From contig NZ_CP018866.1 of the NCBI RefSeq assembly GCF_002250055.1, positions 3,650,501 through 3,714,500 of the forward strand: a stretch of DNA of 64,000 bases, read 5' to 3'. The DNA comes from Sutcliffiella cohnii (GTDB taxonomy: Bacteria > Bacillota > Bacilli > Bacillales > Bacillaceae_I). A program made the position numbers and the translations under genes. Under the pieces are notes generated by a model. It made no database searches and was not told the origin of the DNA. It saw nothing but the letters and a program-made list of their open reading frames with translations. This document shows, piece by piece, positions 32,774-42,427 of the stretch. The number at the start of each line of letters is the position of its first letter. The first letter of the stretch is position 1.

Positions 32774-33487
32774 TTATGAACCTTTTTTCTCGTTAAACTG
32801 CTGTCTAAATACTTGCATTGATTCGTCTTCATTTAAGAGACGTAAATCTTCTTCTGTAAGTTTACCATTTCCTTTTTTAACGACATATACGTCGGTTCTT
32901 TTTTTACCCCACTCTTGGAATACTTCTTCAACAGTATCATAGTATAAGTCAATTTTACCGCCTTTTATTGCTCCACCAGTATCTGCAACAACACCATAGC
33001 CATATCCAGGAATATACAAAATTGTTCCGATTGGATACACTCTCGGATCTGCTGCTATCGTAGAATATAAATCACGTCTAACTTTTACACCAGAAAACGT
33101 TATTCCATATTGAGGGTGATCTGGTTTTTTACCCGTTGATTCATAGCCTGCTGTATATCCTGTTGCTAATACATTATGTTTTTCATATTGATTCCAATCT
33201 ATCGCTTCTTCTAAAGTTAATGGTGCTTCTACCGCTTCCTCTGAACTCACAAACGTTTCAATTGCCGAAAATAAATTTAAATTTTTCCATTCTAAACTAA
33301 CCTTCTTAAAGAAGTTATCTTCAGATGTTGTCTTTTTCTCTTGTTTCCCATACCATTCTTTTTCGACCACCCATTCATGAAGTGTTTTAGCCTCTACTCC
33401 AGAAACAGATTGGAAGGTTACTAATAAAGCTGTAAAGAACAAAATACAAGTAATTATCCTTCGGCCAACTATTTTTGCCGTTTTCAT
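32774..33487 (-). CDS. yuiC: 3D domain-containing protein YuiC
   Basis: 237 residues. An N-terminal membrane segment or signal ([23 protein letters not shown], about 12-34), a linker, then the 3D domain at about 125-215: [53 protein letters not shown], with the three catalytic aspartates. The 3D (double-psi beta-barrel) domain is that of lytic transglycosylases such as MltA; YuiC of B. subtilis belongs to the stationary-phase survival lytic enzymes. Acts outside the membrane on peptidoglycan. The neighbours yuiD and yuiB are as in B. subtilis. Confidence 0.88.
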   Translation of the reverse strand: MKTAKIVGRRIITCILFFTALLVTFQSVSGVEAKTLHEWVVEKEWYGKQEKKTTSEDNFFKKVSLEWKNLNLFSAIETFVSSEEAVEAPLTLEEAIDWNQYEKHNVLATGYTAGYESTGKKPDHPQYGITFSGVKVRRDLYSTIAADPRVYPIGTILYIPGYGYGVVADTGGAIKGGKIDLYYDTVEEVFQEWGKKRTDVYVVKKGNGKLTEEDLRLLNEDESMQVFRQQFNEKKGS

Positions 33488-33840
33488 AGTATTTTCTTCA
33501 CTCCTCTCACATCACTATTCCTTTCCAATTTGGACAAGAAATATTCGAAAAAAGAGAAGAAAATTAGTAATTTCATATAAAAGCCTAAAAAAATTGCCAA
33601 TATTTACTTGTAATCTACTAATAAATTAGAAATAATTACCATGAATTCGACTAACTAAATACAAAAATAATGGAAAAGTGTCAGTAGCGTAAGTATAAAA
33701 GAATAACATAAACAACCAATTTATTTTCAAGGTAAACACCAATGCAAGTCATAGGTTAGCATCATGGACAATATGAAAGTGTATTTCCAGTTTTGAACGG
33801 TTATAAGGATTGTGCTTATACTTTTGAACCGTGAGTGGAT

Positions 33841-33968
33841 TGGAGCCGGAGGGAACTTGACTCCTGCGGGAGTAGCGTGAGCCTTGAGACCCCGCACGAG
33901 CGTAGCGAGGAGGAGGCTCAAGCCACGCCCGCGGAAGGCAAGTTCCCGTAGCGAAGAGGAACGGACTA
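33841..33968. repeat. GC-rich Bacillaceae dispersed repeat (second family)
   Basis: Contains ACTCCTGCGGGAGT, GAGACCCCGCACGAGCGTAG and GAGGAGGCTCAAGCC-type blocks, which form nested stems: GGGAACTTG/CAAGTTCCC outside, CTTGAG/CTCAAG inside, and ACTCC/GGAGT in a small hairpin. This motif is repeated many times in genomes of several Bacillaceae; it is unrelated in sequence to the repeat at 55459. Not coding. Confidence 0.75.
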
Positions 33969-34002
33969 GCACATTACAACCATTCTACTTTCAAGGTTAG
34001 AC

Positions 34003-34032
34003 AAAAAAATAAACGCCTAATAAATAGGCGTC
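34003..34032 (-). terminator. intrinsic terminator of yuiB
   Basis: ACGCCTA / TAGGCGT with a short loop; on the minus strand TTTATTTTTTT follows. Confidence 0.7.
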
Positions 34033-34036
34033 TCCA

Positions 34037-34360
34037 TTAAAACATTTGATATCCATTTTTACGAAGCATGCGAATAACAACTCCAGAAAGAATAGCACCA
34101 AATAGTCCAGATAATAATATAATAATCTCAGCGAATGGTAAAATCGCTAACTTCCCACCTAAAATTTGTAAGGAGGAAATTGGTGATAAAAAGTAATCAG
34201 ACAATGTAACTTGCGGGTTTCCAATAATCCATATACATACAAATGGATATATAATTGCCATAATCCATGACATTCTTAATAACATATTTAGAAGGAAGCC
34301 TATCCCGAAAAACAATACAAAGAAAAGTAGCATAGAAATAAGTAATATAGGTATGTTCAT
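34037..34360 (-). CDS. yuiB: YuiB-like membrane protein
   Basis: 107 residues with three helices (MNIPILLISMLLFFVLFFG, LRMSWIMAIIYPFVCIWII, LPFAEIIILLSGLFGAILSGV) and a basic C-terminal end. The start is the ATG at 34360 after GGAGGTGG; the frame continues upstream only from a GTG. The position between yuiC and yuiA agrees with yuiB of B. subtilis; function unknown. Confidence 0.8.
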   Translation of the reverse strand: MNIPILLISMLLFFVLFFGIGFLLNMLLRMSWIMAIIYPFVCIWIIGNPQVTLSDYFLSPISSLQILGGKLAILPFAEIIILLSGLFGAILSGVVIRMLRKNGYQMF

Positions 34361-34477
34361 ATTTATGTTCCACCTCCTGTACACATCATTCTTAGTGTAC
34401 TGAAACGATAAATATGAGTCAATTACTTTTCCATGCTACATAATTGGTCAAATTTAAAATGTTCACGTAAAAGACAA

Positions 34478-34600
34478 TTATTTCTTTCCACTTCCGCCAC
34501 AGCAGGCACATGTTTCGGATCCGCCTAGTAATAATTGATGATATCCTTTTCCTGAACAATAGGTACATTCTTTCTTCTCTACACTAAGTTGAACTGTCAT
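34478..34600 (-). CDS. yuiA: YuiA, 40-residue zinc-knuckle-like protein
   Basis: A very short gene: MTVQLSVEKKECTYCSGKGY followed by a middle loop and CACCGGSGKK. The two CxxC pairs with Gly-rich ends resemble one DnaJ-type zinc-binding repeat. AGGGATGGG stands before the ATG at 34600. It matches yuiA of B. subtilis in size and place. Too short for ordinary gene finding but well supported by context and cysteines. A role in metal or protein binding is inferred. Confidence 0.8.
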   Translation of the reverse strand: MTVQLSVEKKECTYCSGKGYHQLLLGGSETCACCGGSGKK

Positions 34601-34770
34601 TCCCATCCCTCCGGATTAGTTATTTACTTAATTTTCTGATAATATACCATCCCTTGGCCTCTTTTGAAAAGTCGGAAAATAACAGTAGAGCATCCATGTA
34701 AGCGAATACATCAATGCGACTCTTTCTCACACTTTAATTTTCTTAATATTAAAACATTTGAATAAATAAT

Positions 34771-35247
34771 TTAGAAAAACAATCGATATGAAGTATAGCC
34801 AAATTGTTTTCCAGGATCTTTCGTTTCATCCATATGCAGTGAGTAATTTATTCGGTTATCAATAAAATGATGAATAAGTAAAGAAGTTGCGGGATCGTTT
34901 TTTAAAGCTTCTACAGTCAGAAATGAAGCGTCCATTAATTCTTTTTCTTCAACTGTTACGTTAGTATGTAGTGGCTTACAGTTAAAAATAATCATATTAT
35001 CACTAATTTCATCCTTTATGACGCCTGAACGTATCCCTATGACTCCATCTACTTCACATTCAATTCCTGTTTCTTCTAAAACCTCACGTTTTACAGCCTC
35101 ATCTATAGTCTCTGTAGGGTCGACAAATCCAGCAGGTAAGGACCATTTCCCTTTTAACCCGCCATATTGTTTTTTTACAACAAGTATTCTTCCCTCTTCA
35201 TCCACTACGAGCGCTGCCACTCCTAACCAAACATTTCCTCTCTTCAT
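34771..35247 (-). CDS. NUDIX hydrolase
   Basis: 158 residues. The Nudix box runs from GFVDPTETIDEAVKRE to VLEETGIE, about residues 42-66, with all conserved Gly, Arg, Glu and Glu residues (GX5EX7REVXEETGI). Upstream ILVVKKQYGGLKGKWSLP is the usual substrate-binding strand. These enzymes hydrolyse nucleoside diphosphate derivatives linked to another moiety; the exact substrate is unknown. Preceded by AGAGGTGAAG at the ATG at 35247. Lies next to yumB in the same direction. Confidence 0.9.
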   Translation of the reverse strand: MKRGNVWLGVAALVVDEEGRILVVKKQYGGLKGKWSLPAGFVDPTETIDEAVKREVLEETGIECEVDGVIGIRSGVIKDEISDNMIIFNCKPLHTNVTVEEKELMDASFLTVEALKNDPATSLLIHHFIDNRINYSLHMDETKDPGKQFGYTSYRLFF

Positions 35248-35320
35248 CTTACTTCACCTCTCTTGTAAATATAGTATCGCTATTAAGAGAAAATTCAAGT
35301 TTGAATAACATCTGTCAAAA

Positions 35321-35353
35321 AGAAAAAACCACTCTAAAAAGAGTGGCTTTTTA
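35321..35353 (-). terminator. intrinsic terminator of yumB
   Basis: AAAAAACCACTCT / AGAGTGGCTTTTT with a four-base loop. Confidence 0.8.
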
Positions 35354-35361
35354 AATCTATA

Positions 35362-36579
35362 TTATAGGATGTTGAATTTACCTTTTTTCATTACTAGTCC
35401 AGGTCCACCAATCATGAATAGAGCACGGTTATCAACCATTTTCTTCATGAAAGAAGCTTTCGATCCCCATACTTTGCGACCGAATACAACACCAATTGCA
35501 TCGTCTTCACCTAGAGAACATACGGAACCTTTTAAGTCAGGAGTAAATGCTTCTAATTCACCTTGACCACGTACTAGAACAGCTAAGTTTTTCGCACAAA
35601 TTTCTCCTTGTTGCATCGCAATTTGTGCAGTTGGAGGGTATGGACGATTAATTTCTTCATTAATGATTAACGAGCAATCACCAACGATGAATACATCATC
35701 ATGCCCTGGTGCACGTAAGTAAGGATCTACTTTTACACGACCGCGCATGTTTTCAAAGCCAGAGTCTTCTACTAAATGGTTTCCACGAACACCAGCAGCC
35801 CATACTACAGTACCAGCTTTAATTTCTTCCACTTGGTCATCTTTAGCAACGATAATTCCTTCTTCTGTTGCTTCTTTAATAGCCGTACCAATTTTGAACT
35901 CTACACCTTTTTTCTCTAATTGGTTTACAGCGTACTCTACTAGCTCTGGATCAAATCCTGGAAGAACAGTTGGTGCCGCTTCTACACAGATGATACGAAC
36001 CTTTTCTTGAGGTACATCAAACTCTTGACATAGCTCAGGTGCACGATTAGCTAATTCACCTAAAAATTCAATACCAGTAAAACCAGCTCCACCAACTACA
36101 ATCGTTAAACGATCATCACGGCGATCTTTTTCAGTATTATACGTAGCAAATTGATATTCAATATGCTCACGAATTTGACGCGCTGCGTTTAAGTTAGCAA
36201 TAGAGAATGCATGTTCTTTTAATCCTTTAATACCGAACGTTTCAGCTTCGTAACCTAGTGAGACTACTAAATAGTCGTAGTTTAATTCTCCACCTTTAGA
36301 TAGTGCTACTGTTTTTTCTTCACGATTAATTGAAGTAACTGTATCTACAAGGAAATGTACTTTACTCTTGTCAATTACATCTGTTACTTTGTAACGTGTA
36401 CGATCTGCAGGTAACGTACCAGCAGACGCTTCATGAAGCCATGTAGACTCATAATGGTAGTTGTTTTTGTTTACTAACGTAATATCTGCTTCATTAACGC
36501 CAAGCTGTTTTTGAAGTCGAACAGTTGTCATTAATCCACCGTAACCGGCACCTAAAATAACGATTTTTGGCTTTCTCAA
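35362..36579 (-). CDS. yumB: NDH-2-like NADH dehydrogenase YumB
   Basis: 405 residues. FAD-binding [20 protein letters not shown] at the N terminus, NADH-binding [17 protein letters not shown] near 165, and the second FAD segment DVFIVGDCS near 300; [15 protein letters not shown] is the quinone-side region of type II NADH dehydrogenases. The C terminus [16 protein letters not shown] lacks a long amphipathic helix. It would oxidise NADH and reduce menaquinone at the inner face of the membrane without pumping. The start is the ATG at 36579. A Rex-like operator lies 110 bases upstream (36690-36707), which suits NADH-dependent control. Confidence 0.92.
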   Translation of the reverse strand: MRKPKIVILGAGYGGLMTTVRLQKQLGVNEADITLVNKNNYHYESTWLHEASAGTLPADRTRYKVTDVIDKSKVHFLVDTVTSINREEKTVALSKGGELNYDYLVVSLGYEAETFGIKGLKEHAFSIANLNAARQIREHIEYQFATYNTEKDRRDDRLTIVVGGAGFTGIEFLGELANRAPELCQEFDVPQEKVRIICVEAAPTVLPGFDPELVEYAVNQLEKKGVEFKIGTAIKEATEEGIIVAKDDQVEEIKAGTVVWAAGVRGNHLVEDSGFENMRGRVKVDPYLRAPGHDDVFIVGDCSLIINEEINRPYPPTAQIAMQQGEICAKNLAVLVRGQGELEAFTPDLKGSVCSLGEDDAIGVVFGRKVWGSKASFMKKMVDNRALFMIGGPGLVMKKGKFNIL

Positions 36580-36941
36580 CGTAATACATCCACCTTTTCT
36601 ACGAAAGTTTAATAAATATATGATGACACTGACAAATTTCTATATTCATACTATCTACTAAAAATGTATATTTTATTTAAGGGATCATATTGTGAAACCC
36701 TTCACGAATAAGTACATGATAATGTACGAAATTTGTCATAATAAAGTTTATACCATATACATCATATGCTTTTTCCACTGTTTTTTCAAGCAAATTTAAC
36801 AAGTTTGTAACATTTAGAATATTCGTCTGAAATATTTGTAAGACTATTTTTTCTTCATTTTGCTACATAATAAAAAAGATATTGTTAAAAAATTATGCTA
36901 TTATAGGTAGTGGTAGTTACATTATAAGGGGGGTTGACACA
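36580..36941. other. divergent promoter region of yumB and yumC
   Basis: AT-rich 360-base gap serving two divergent flavoprotein genes. It contains the Rex-like site (36690-36707). No other conserved element is recognised. Confidence 0.5.
36690..36707. promoter_or_regulatory. candidate Rex operator
   Basis: TTGTGAAACCCTTCACGA: two half-sites TTGTGAA and TTCACgA separated by four bases, one mismatch from the Rex consensus TTGTGAA-N4-TTCACAA. Rex senses the NADH/NAD+ ratio and represses NADH dehydrogenase and fermentation genes in Firmicutes. The spacing fits control of yumB. Confidence 0.6.
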
Positions 36942-37934
36942 ATGAAAGAAGATCAAAAAGTGTATGACATTACGATTATTGGTGGTGGACCAGTCGGACT
37001 CTTTACTGCTTTTTACGGCGGTATGCGTCAGGCAACAGTTAAGATAATTGAAAGTTTACCACAACTAGGAGGACAGCTTTCTGCTTTATATCCTGAAAAA
37101 TACATATATGATATTGCTGGTTTTCCGAAAGTGCGTGCACAAGAGTTAATTGATAACTTAAAGGAACAAATGTCTAAGTTTGAACCGACAGTAGCATTGG
37201 AACAATCTGTTCAATCAATTGAAAAAATGGGTGATGGTACATTTAAATTAACTACTAATGCCGAAACTCATTACTCTAAAGCAATTATCATTACTGCTGG
37301 TAACGGTGCTTTTCAACCGCGTCGCTTAGAGCTTGACGAAGTTAGAAAATACGAAGGGAAAAACCTTCATTACTTTGTCGATGATATGAATAAATTTGCA
37401 GGGAAAAAAGTTGTTGTATTTGGTGGAGGAGACTCAGCTGTTGACTGGGCTTTAATGCTAGAGCCGATTGCTGAAAAAGTAACATTAGTTCACCGTCGTG
37501 ATAAGTTCCGTGCACATGAGCATAGTGTCGAAAATTTAATGAATTCTAAAGTTGAAGTAAAAACACCTTATGTACCTTCCGAAGTTATTGGAGATGACAA
37601 CGGAATTCAACAAGTTGTCCTTGAGAAAGTAAAAGAAGAAAGTAAAGAAGTTTTAGATGTTGATGCTGTCATTGTCAATTACGGATTTGTTTCATCTCTT
37701 GGTCCTATTAAAGATTGGGGACTAACGATTGAGAAGAACTCTATCGTCGTTAACTCAAAAATGGAGACGAACATTCCTGGTATATACGCAGCAGGTGACA
37801 TTTGCACATACGATGGGAAAGTTAAATTAATTGCTTCTGGTTTTGGAGAAGCTCCAACTGCCGTTAATAATGCAAAAGCATATATTGACCCGAAAGCGAA
37901 AGTTCAGCCTTTACACAGTACTAGTTTATTTTAA
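36942..37934 (+). CDS. yumC: ferredoxin/flavodoxin-NADP+ reductase YumC
   Basis: 330 residues, thioredoxin-reductase-like type. FAD site [18 protein letters not shown], a missing CxxC where thioredoxin reductase has one, NADPH site [18 protein letters not shown], and the second FAD motif [14 protein letters not shown]. YumC donates electrons from NADPH to ferredoxin or flavodoxin and is essential in B. subtilis. The start is the ATG at 36942 behind AAGGGGGG; upstream in-frame codons (from 36882) lack a site. A terminator follows. Confidence 0.93.
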   Translation: MKEDQKVYDITIIGGGPVGLFTAFYGGMRQATVKIIESLPQLGGQLSALYPEKYIYDIAGFPKVRAQELIDNLKEQMSKFEPTVALEQSVQSIEKMGDGTFKLTTNAETHYSKAIIITAGNGAFQPRRLELDEVRKYEGKNLHYFVDDMNKFAGKKVVVFGGGDSAVDWALMLEPIAEKVTLVHRRDKFRAHEHSVENLMNSKVEVKTPYVPSEVIGDDNGIQQVVLEKVKEESKEVLDVDAVIVNYGFVSSLGPIKDWGLTIEKNSIVVNSKMETNIPGIYAAGDICTYDGKVKLIASGFGEAPTAVNNAKAYIDPKAKVQPLHSTSLF

Positions 37935-37975
37935 TCTATACACAACAGGAAGAGCTCTTTCTCCCTAATGATACA

Positions 37976-38012
37976 AGCACGGTTTCATTTTTATGAAGCC
38001 GTGCTTTTTTAT
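37976..38012 (+). terminator. intrinsic terminator after yumC
   Basis: AAGCACGGTTTCAT / ATGAAGCCGTGCTT with loop TTTT and a T run; one G-T pair. Confidence 0.8.
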
Positions 38013-38101
38013 TTATAAAACAGGAACAACTACCTGTAACCTTCTTTTTTTTACTACGTCTAGTTATGTAACAAAACTTTTATAAGGTGGTTAGTTACAA
38101 T

Positions 38102-38629
38102 ATGAAATTCATAAAAATTGTAATAGCGACATGTTTACTTGCCGTAAGTTTATTGTCTTTAGCTCCATCTACTTTTGCTTGTTCTTGTTTACCTCCAGGT
38201 ACTCCTTCAGAGGAACTTGCTAGTCATGATGCTGTTTTTGCTGGTAAAGTCTTAAATATTAAAGAAAAAGGTGAGGAAATAGAAGTTACTATTGAGGTAA
38301 GTGAAGCTTGGAAAGGAATGACCAATAAAGAGACGACTTTTTACACACCGTCTAATTCAGCAGCGTGTGGTGTGAATTTTGAGACGAATATAGAATATAT
38401 CATTTATGCAAATAACGATAACGGGGAGTTACACACAAACTTATGTTCAAGAACTGCTGAACTTGCCTTTGCGCAAGAGGATGTGGCGGAATTTGGTGAA
38501 GGTACTCCACTAAATAGTCTCTCTGCTAAAGATAATGAAGGTAATTTCACTACTAACTTTGGGATTTCTATGTTAGTGTTAATCGGTTTAGGTTCGTTCT
38601 GGTTTGTTTCAAAGAGGAAGAAGAAGTAG
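38102..38629 (+). CDS. secreted, C-terminally anchored protein with TIMP/NTR-like domain
   Basis: 175 residues from the ATG at 38102 (AAGGTGG upstream). Signal peptide MKFIKIVIATCLLAVSLLSL ends near TFACSCLPP; mature residues begin with CSC, typical of netrin/TIMP-like domains, followed by HDAVFAGKVLNIKEKGE, an OB-like strand set and two more cysteines (AACGVNF, NLCSRTA), giving two likely disulfides. A C-terminal transmembrane helix (FGISMLVLIGLGSFWFVS) and KRKKK end anchor it, without an LPXTG motif. Homologues occur in other bacilli as uncharacterised proteins. Function unknown; domain call is by fold landmarks. Confidence 0.7.
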   Translation: MKFIKIVIATCLLAVSLLSLAPSTFACSCLPPGTPSEELASHDAVFAGKVLNIKEKGEEIEVTIEVSEAWKGMTNKETTFYTPSNSAACGVNFETNIEYIIYANNDNGELHTNLCSRTAELAFAQEDVAEFGEGTPLNSLSAKDNEGNFTTNFGISMLVLIGLGSFWFVSKRKKK

Positions 38630-38637
38630 TGATGAAG

Positions 38638-38681
38638 AAAGAAAGCACCTAACTATAACAGGAGTTAGGTGCTTTCTTATT
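38638..38681. terminator. terminator between the TIMP-like gene and yutM
   Basis: GAAAGCACCTAACT (38641-38654) and AGTTAGGTGCTTTC (38663-38676), 14-bp perfect stem, T-rich ends on both strands. Confidence 0.85.
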
Positions 38682-39042
38682 AACATTCTTCTGGTGTTCC
38701 CTCTACTGTTGCCGTTCGGAACGATGATCCACATCCACATGATGCAATGGCGTTTGGATTATCGATTGTAAAGCCGCCGCCCATCATCGATTGTTTATAA
38801 TCAATTTTTACATCGCGTAAAATTGGCGCACTTTCTTCGTCTATTAATATTCTCACTCCATGTTGTTGGAGTTCCATATCTTTGTCTGTTTTTTCTTCAT
38901 CAAAGCCCATCCCGTATGATAAACCACTACAGCCACCACCGTTAACTTTTACACGTAAATAAACATCATCACTACCGTATTCTTTCATCATGTCTTTTAC
39001 TTGAAAAGCAGCAGCCTCTGTTAAAGTTAATACTTCGCTCAC
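38680..39042 (-). CDS. yutM: HesB/IscA-type iron-sulfur protein YutM
   Basis: 120 residues. A-type Fe-S carrier: TLTEAAAFQVKDMM, VKVNGGGCSGLSYGMGF with the first cysteine, and the C-terminal pair SCGCGSSF; all three ligand cysteines are present. It carries Fe-S clusters to apoproteins in the SUF system. The start is the GTG at 39042, eight bases after AAGGAGG; another GTG at 39051 overlaps that site. The position next to dapF is as in B. subtilis. Confidence 0.93.
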   Translation of the reverse strand: MSEVLTLTEAAAFQVKDMMKEYGSDDVYLRVKVNGGGCSGLSYGMGFDEEKTDKDMELQQHGVRILIDEESAPILRDVKIDYKQSMMGGGFTIDNPNAIASCGCGSSFRTATVEGTPEEC

Positions 39043-39227
39043 TCGAAACACCTCCTTCTACATACCTCTTATATTATATTATACCGTTTCACTCAAAAGT
39101 TCTCAAAGCATCTGATTTACTTTATAAGATGGCTATTCTATCACTAAAAAGAGCACGTTAATTAAAAAAGTGTCCGTGTTTCATTGATATCGGTTTTTTT
39201 CGTGGATATCGAGATAGCTTGTATGGG

Positions 39228-39260
39228 AAAGGACTGCCCTAATAACGAGCAGTCCTTTTC
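39228..39260 (-). terminator. intrinsic terminator of dapF
   Basis: AAAGGACTGC and GCAGTCCTTT with a loop; A/T tails on both sides. Confidence 0.7.
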
Positions 39261-39263
39261 AGA

Positions 39264-40127
39264 TTACGAACGGTAAAAAAAAGTACCTGTACAAATAGTT
39301 TCTGCTGGTCCTGTCATTAGTACGTTTCCTTCTTCTGTCCACGTAATGAATAGGTCACCACCTGCAAGGTGTACGGTTGTTTCTATCCCTCTTTTTGTTT
39401 TACCGTTTAAAACGGAGGCTACGACTGCGGCACACGCTCCTGTTCCGCATGCTTGTGTAATTCCGGAACCACGCTCCCATACTCTAAAGTGAAGCTCTGA
39501 TTCAGACACTACTTCCACAAATTCAACGTTTACACTTTCGGGAAAACGTTCATCTTTTTCTACTCTAGGCCCTAACGTAGTGAGTGGGGCAGCTTCAATA
39601 TTTTCTACATAAAAAATACCGTGAGGATTCCCCATGGAAACAGTCGTAATGTGATAAACTTCCCCATCAACAGGAAAAGGTTCATTAATCACTTCGGATT
39701 TTTCACTGCCCTGCATTGGTATTTGGTCACGACTTAACCGCGGAACTCCCATATCTACCGTTACTATGTTAACTTCCCCAGTTTCTGATTCTTGTACGGT
39801 TGCTTCTACTAAACCGGAAAGAGTTTCAATTTTAAATGTCTTATCATGAACGAGCTTTTTTTCATACGCGTATTTAGCAACACATCTTAAACCATTGCCA
39901 CAATTTTTTCCTTCTGAGCCATCATTATTAAAAATACGCATTTTAACTGGAGCCACATCAGATGGACAAATTAAAATCATTCCGTCTGATCCAATTCCTG
40001 TATAAATAGAAGAAACGGCGATCGCAATATCACTCAATTCTTCTTCCTTTAAATTTTCTTTAAACATATCAACGTATATATAGTTGTTTCCTAATCCGTG
40101 CATTTTAGTAAATGGAATTGCTTGCAT
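39264..40127 (-). CDS. dapF: diaminopimelate epimerase
   Basis: 287 residues. [15 protein letters not shown] at the N terminus, first catalytic cysteine in [17 protein letters not shown], second in [15 protein letters not shown]; both are needed for the two-base racemisation. Converts LL- to meso-2,6-diaminopimelate for lysine and peptidoglycan synthesis. The start is the ATG at 40127 after TGGAGGT; the frame runs on to 40169 but without a site. Other lysine-pathway genes in the window are the aspartokinase at 51934 and the riboswitch-controlled transporter at 58344. Confidence 0.95.
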   Translation of the reverse strand: MQAIPFTKMHGLGNNYIYVDMFKENLKEEELSDIAIAVSSIYTGIGSDGMILICPSDVAPVKMRIFNNDGSEGKNCGNGLRCVAKYAYEKKLVHDKTFKIETLSGLVEATVQESETGEVNIVTVDMGVPRLSRDQIPMQGSEKSEVINEPFPVDGEVYHITTVSMGNPHGIFYVENIEAAPLTTLGPRVEKDERFPESVNVEFVEVVSESELHFRVWERGSGITQACGTGACAAVVASVLNGKTKRGIETTVHLAGGDLFITWTEEGNVLMTGPAETICTGTFFYRS

Positions 40128-40251
40128 ATGGACCTCCATACATTTAAACATTTTTTCTAATATTAGCATAAAAATTCGCTCTTTTGTAAATTAGTATGAA
40201 TAAAATTAGAAAAGATGGAGCATACTAAGAACATCCCCCGTTTTTAAAATA

Positions 40252-40291
40252 AATAAAAGCTCCTTTCCTGTTTGGAAGGGAGCTTTTATTA
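40252..40291. terminator. terminator of the nucleoside transporter gene
   Basis: AATAAAAGCTCCTTTCC and GGAAGGGAGCTTTTATT, near-perfect stem with a short loop. Confidence 0.8.
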
Positions 40292-41524
40292 TTATGAGAA
40301 TATAATCATGCCGGCAATTGCTGCACTTAAAAGGTTTGCTAAAGTACCTGCAATAATTGCTTTCATTCCTAATTTTGCGATGTCAGGACGACGGTTTGGT
40401 GCTAAACTTCCAAGTCCGCCTAATAAAATCGCTAAGGAAGAAAGGTTTGCGAATCCACAAAGTGCAAAAGAAATGATAGCAACGGATTTCTCACTAAATA
40501 AGTCTAATTGAGTGGAGAAAGTGGAGTAAGCGACAAATTCGTTTAATACAAGCTTTTGTCCAATTAAGTTACCCGCCGCTACTGCTTCACTCCACGGAAT
40601 ACCTATTACAAATGCTAATGGTGAGAATAGGTAACCTAAAATAAAGTCTAGAGAGAAGTTTGTTGCGCCAAATAAACCTCCAATCCACCCTAAGAAACCA
40701 TTAACTAGAGCGATTAATGCGATAAAAGCTAATAACATTGCACCAACGTTTAACGCTAGCTTTAATCCATCTGATGCTCCACGTGCCGCTGCATCTACTA
40801 AGTTCGTTGCCTTATCTTCTTCAGCTTCCTCAATTTCTTTGCCAACTTGGTCAACGGGCTTTTCCGTTTCTGGAAGCATAATTTTTGCCATAATTAACCC
40901 ACCTGGTGCTGCCATAAAGCTTGCAGCTAGCAAGTATTCCAGTGGAACTCCTAACATTGCATATCCGAATAATACAGAACCAGCAACCGATGCAAGTCCA
41001 CCTGTCATTACAGCAAATAGTTCTGATCTAGTTAGTCCACCAATGTAAGGACGAATTACTAACGGAGCTTCCGTTTGTCCGACGAAAATGTTTGCGGAAG
41101 CAGATAAAGACTCAGTTCTACTAGTACCTAAAAGTTTTGATAATGCCCCACCTAATAGACGGATAATCCATTGCATAATTCCTAAGTAATATAAAACAGA
41201 AATTAATGATGAAAAGAATATGATAATAGTTAATACTTGGAACGCAAAAACGAAACCTGTTGGAGAACCAGCGTCTCCTAAAGCACCAAATAAAAAGCCT
41301 ACCCCTTCAAACGCATAGTCAATAATATGTTGGACTCCGTTTGAAAGCTTTAAAAATGCTTGTCTACCTAATTCCCATTTTAGTACGATAAATGCGAAAA
41401 TTAGCTGTATTGCTAATCCCCCTATAATTGTACGTAACTTTATGGAACGTTTATGTTCAGATAGTAAAAATGCTATCGCGAAAACAACTACGATTCCTAA
41501 TAATCCCCATAAGATGTTAGTCAT
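40292..41524 (-). CDS. yutK: concentrative nucleoside transporter (NupC/CNT family) YutK
   Basis: 410 residues. CNT-family landmarks: [23 protein letters not shown], the re-entrant [27 protein letters not shown] loop and [25 protein letters not shown], which carry nucleoside and cation-binding residues. The start is the ATG at 41524 (GAGGTGG eight bases before); the longer frame begins outside any site. Takes up nucleosides with H+ or Na+. A cre-like sequence overlaps the putative -35 upstream. Confidence 0.92.
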   Translation of the reverse strand: MTNILWGLLGIVVVFAIAFLLSEHKRSIKLRTIIGGLAIQLIFAFIVLKWELGRQAFLKLSNGVQHIIDYAFEGVGFLFGALGDAGSPTGFVFAFQVLTIIIFFSSLISVLYYLGIMQWIIRLLGGALSKLLGTSRTESLSASANIFVGQTEAPLVIRPYIGGLTRSELFAVMTGGLASVAGSVLFGYAMLGVPLEYLLAASFMAAPGGLIMAKIMLPETEKPVDQVGKEIEEAEEDKATNLVDAAARGASDGLKLALNVGAMLLAFIALIALVNGFLGWIGGLFGATNFSLDFILGYLFSPLAFVIGIPWSEAVAAGNLIGQKLVLNEFVAYSTFSTQLDLFSEKSVAIISFALCGFANLSSLAILLGGLGSLAPNRRPDIAKLGMKAIIAGTLANLLSAAIAGMIIFS

Positions 41525-41612
41525 GGTTGATGCCACCTCGTTTATTTTTTGAAAATTTTGTATGTTGTTGGTCGTCAGACATCTAACCAACACTCTTATA
41601 CTTTACTACAAG

Positions 41613-41627
41613 TTGAAAGCGTTTTAA
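41613..41627. promoter_or_regulatory. candidate cre (CcpA) site upstream of yutK
   Basis: TTGAAAGCGTTTTAA fits the cre pattern WTGNAANCGNWNNCA with one mismatch (A for C). It overlaps the expected -35 of yutK, a location that would give repression by glucose. Confidence 0.4.
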
Positions 41628-41888
41628 AGTACTTTTTTATATGTAATTTCATTCCTGTTCTCGTAATTTTCCCCTTAACTTCGTTTTTATTCATCATCAT
41701 TACTTGATATTACCTACGTACAAGTGCATGAAACTAGGAAGATTCTCGATTATTGAGTTATACCTCACTATATAGTTGTGTTATATACCTTTATATTTGC
41801 GATACCTACCCTCTTAATTGCTAAACTTCTTGTTTTTCGCCCTCCCCGCTCTTCTACCAACCGTAATGCATGTAAATAAAGCAAAATA

Positions 41889-41918
41889 AAAAAACACAGC
41901 ATCGTTGGCTGTGTTAAT
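41889..41918 (-). terminator. intrinsic terminator of yuzB
   Basis: AACACAGC / GCTGTGTT with a seven-base loop. Confidence 0.65.
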
Positions 41919-41925
41919 TTTTATA

Positions 41926-42162
41926 TTAAAATAGCGGGTTTTCATCTATATATTTATATATATTTTCAATTAATTGGTCAGCTGTGTCTCCTTTTACAAC
42001 ATCTCCATTCACTAATGCAAACATTGACTGGAAACATTTCCCACAATAACCTAGACATCCATATTCCACTATATCTAAATTTGGATCTTTTTCTAGCTGT
42101 TCGCGTGCCTTTTGAGCTCCACTAGCCAAATTACTTACACAAAACTCTACGATTGGCTTCAT
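41926..42162 (-). CDS. yuzB: YuzB family protein (DUF1450)
   Basis: 78 residues. [19 protein letters not shown] starts the conserved part and [19 protein letters not shown] carries three cysteines arranged like a thin [2Fe-2S]-thioredoxin remnant. Function unknown; cysteine layout suggests metal or redox chemistry. The ATG at 42162 is preceded by GAGGTGAA. It neighbours yutJ and yutK as in B. subtilis. Confidence 0.85.
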   Translation of the reverse strand: MKPIVEFCVSNLASGAQKAREQLEKDPNLDIVEYGCLGYCGKCFQSMFALVNGDVVKGDTADQLIENIYKYIDENPLF

Positions 42163-42427
42163 ACCATTATTCACCTCACCATCAAACTTCTGAATTATTT
42201 TTTTATTTATAAGTAAGAGCTTCACTATCATTTATAAGTATTTTAGCAAACTATGTTGTTATTTTGTCATAATTTCGATATACTTTTAGTGGTATTTTCG
42301 ATAAACGTGTTATACGTTTTTAAAAATGAAAGCGCATTTTGTGCATTAATTGTTCAGTTCTTCACATATTATTTTTTTAATAGATTATTTATATGATATT
42401 TTTTAAAAGTAAAAGGGGATTGCTACT

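Larger units (their letters stand above)
33488..34036. other. intergenic region holding a GC-rich repeat
   Basis: The first 330 bases are AT-rich and without visible genes; they should contain the yuiC promoter. From 33841 a GC-rich dispersed repeat follows, then the terminator of yuiB at 34003-34032. Confidence 0.5.
41525..41925 (-). other. intergenic region between yutK and yuzB
   Basis: About 400 AT-rich bases with the yutK promoter (TATAAG at 41595-41600 on the minus strand), a cre-like site at 41613-41627, and the yuzB terminator near 41900. Nothing else is seen. Confidence 0.45.

Noticed and set aside
33727..33972. 81-codon open frame on the minus strand as a gene
   Set aside because: It lies wholly within a GC-rich structured repeat and lacks a ribosome binding site.
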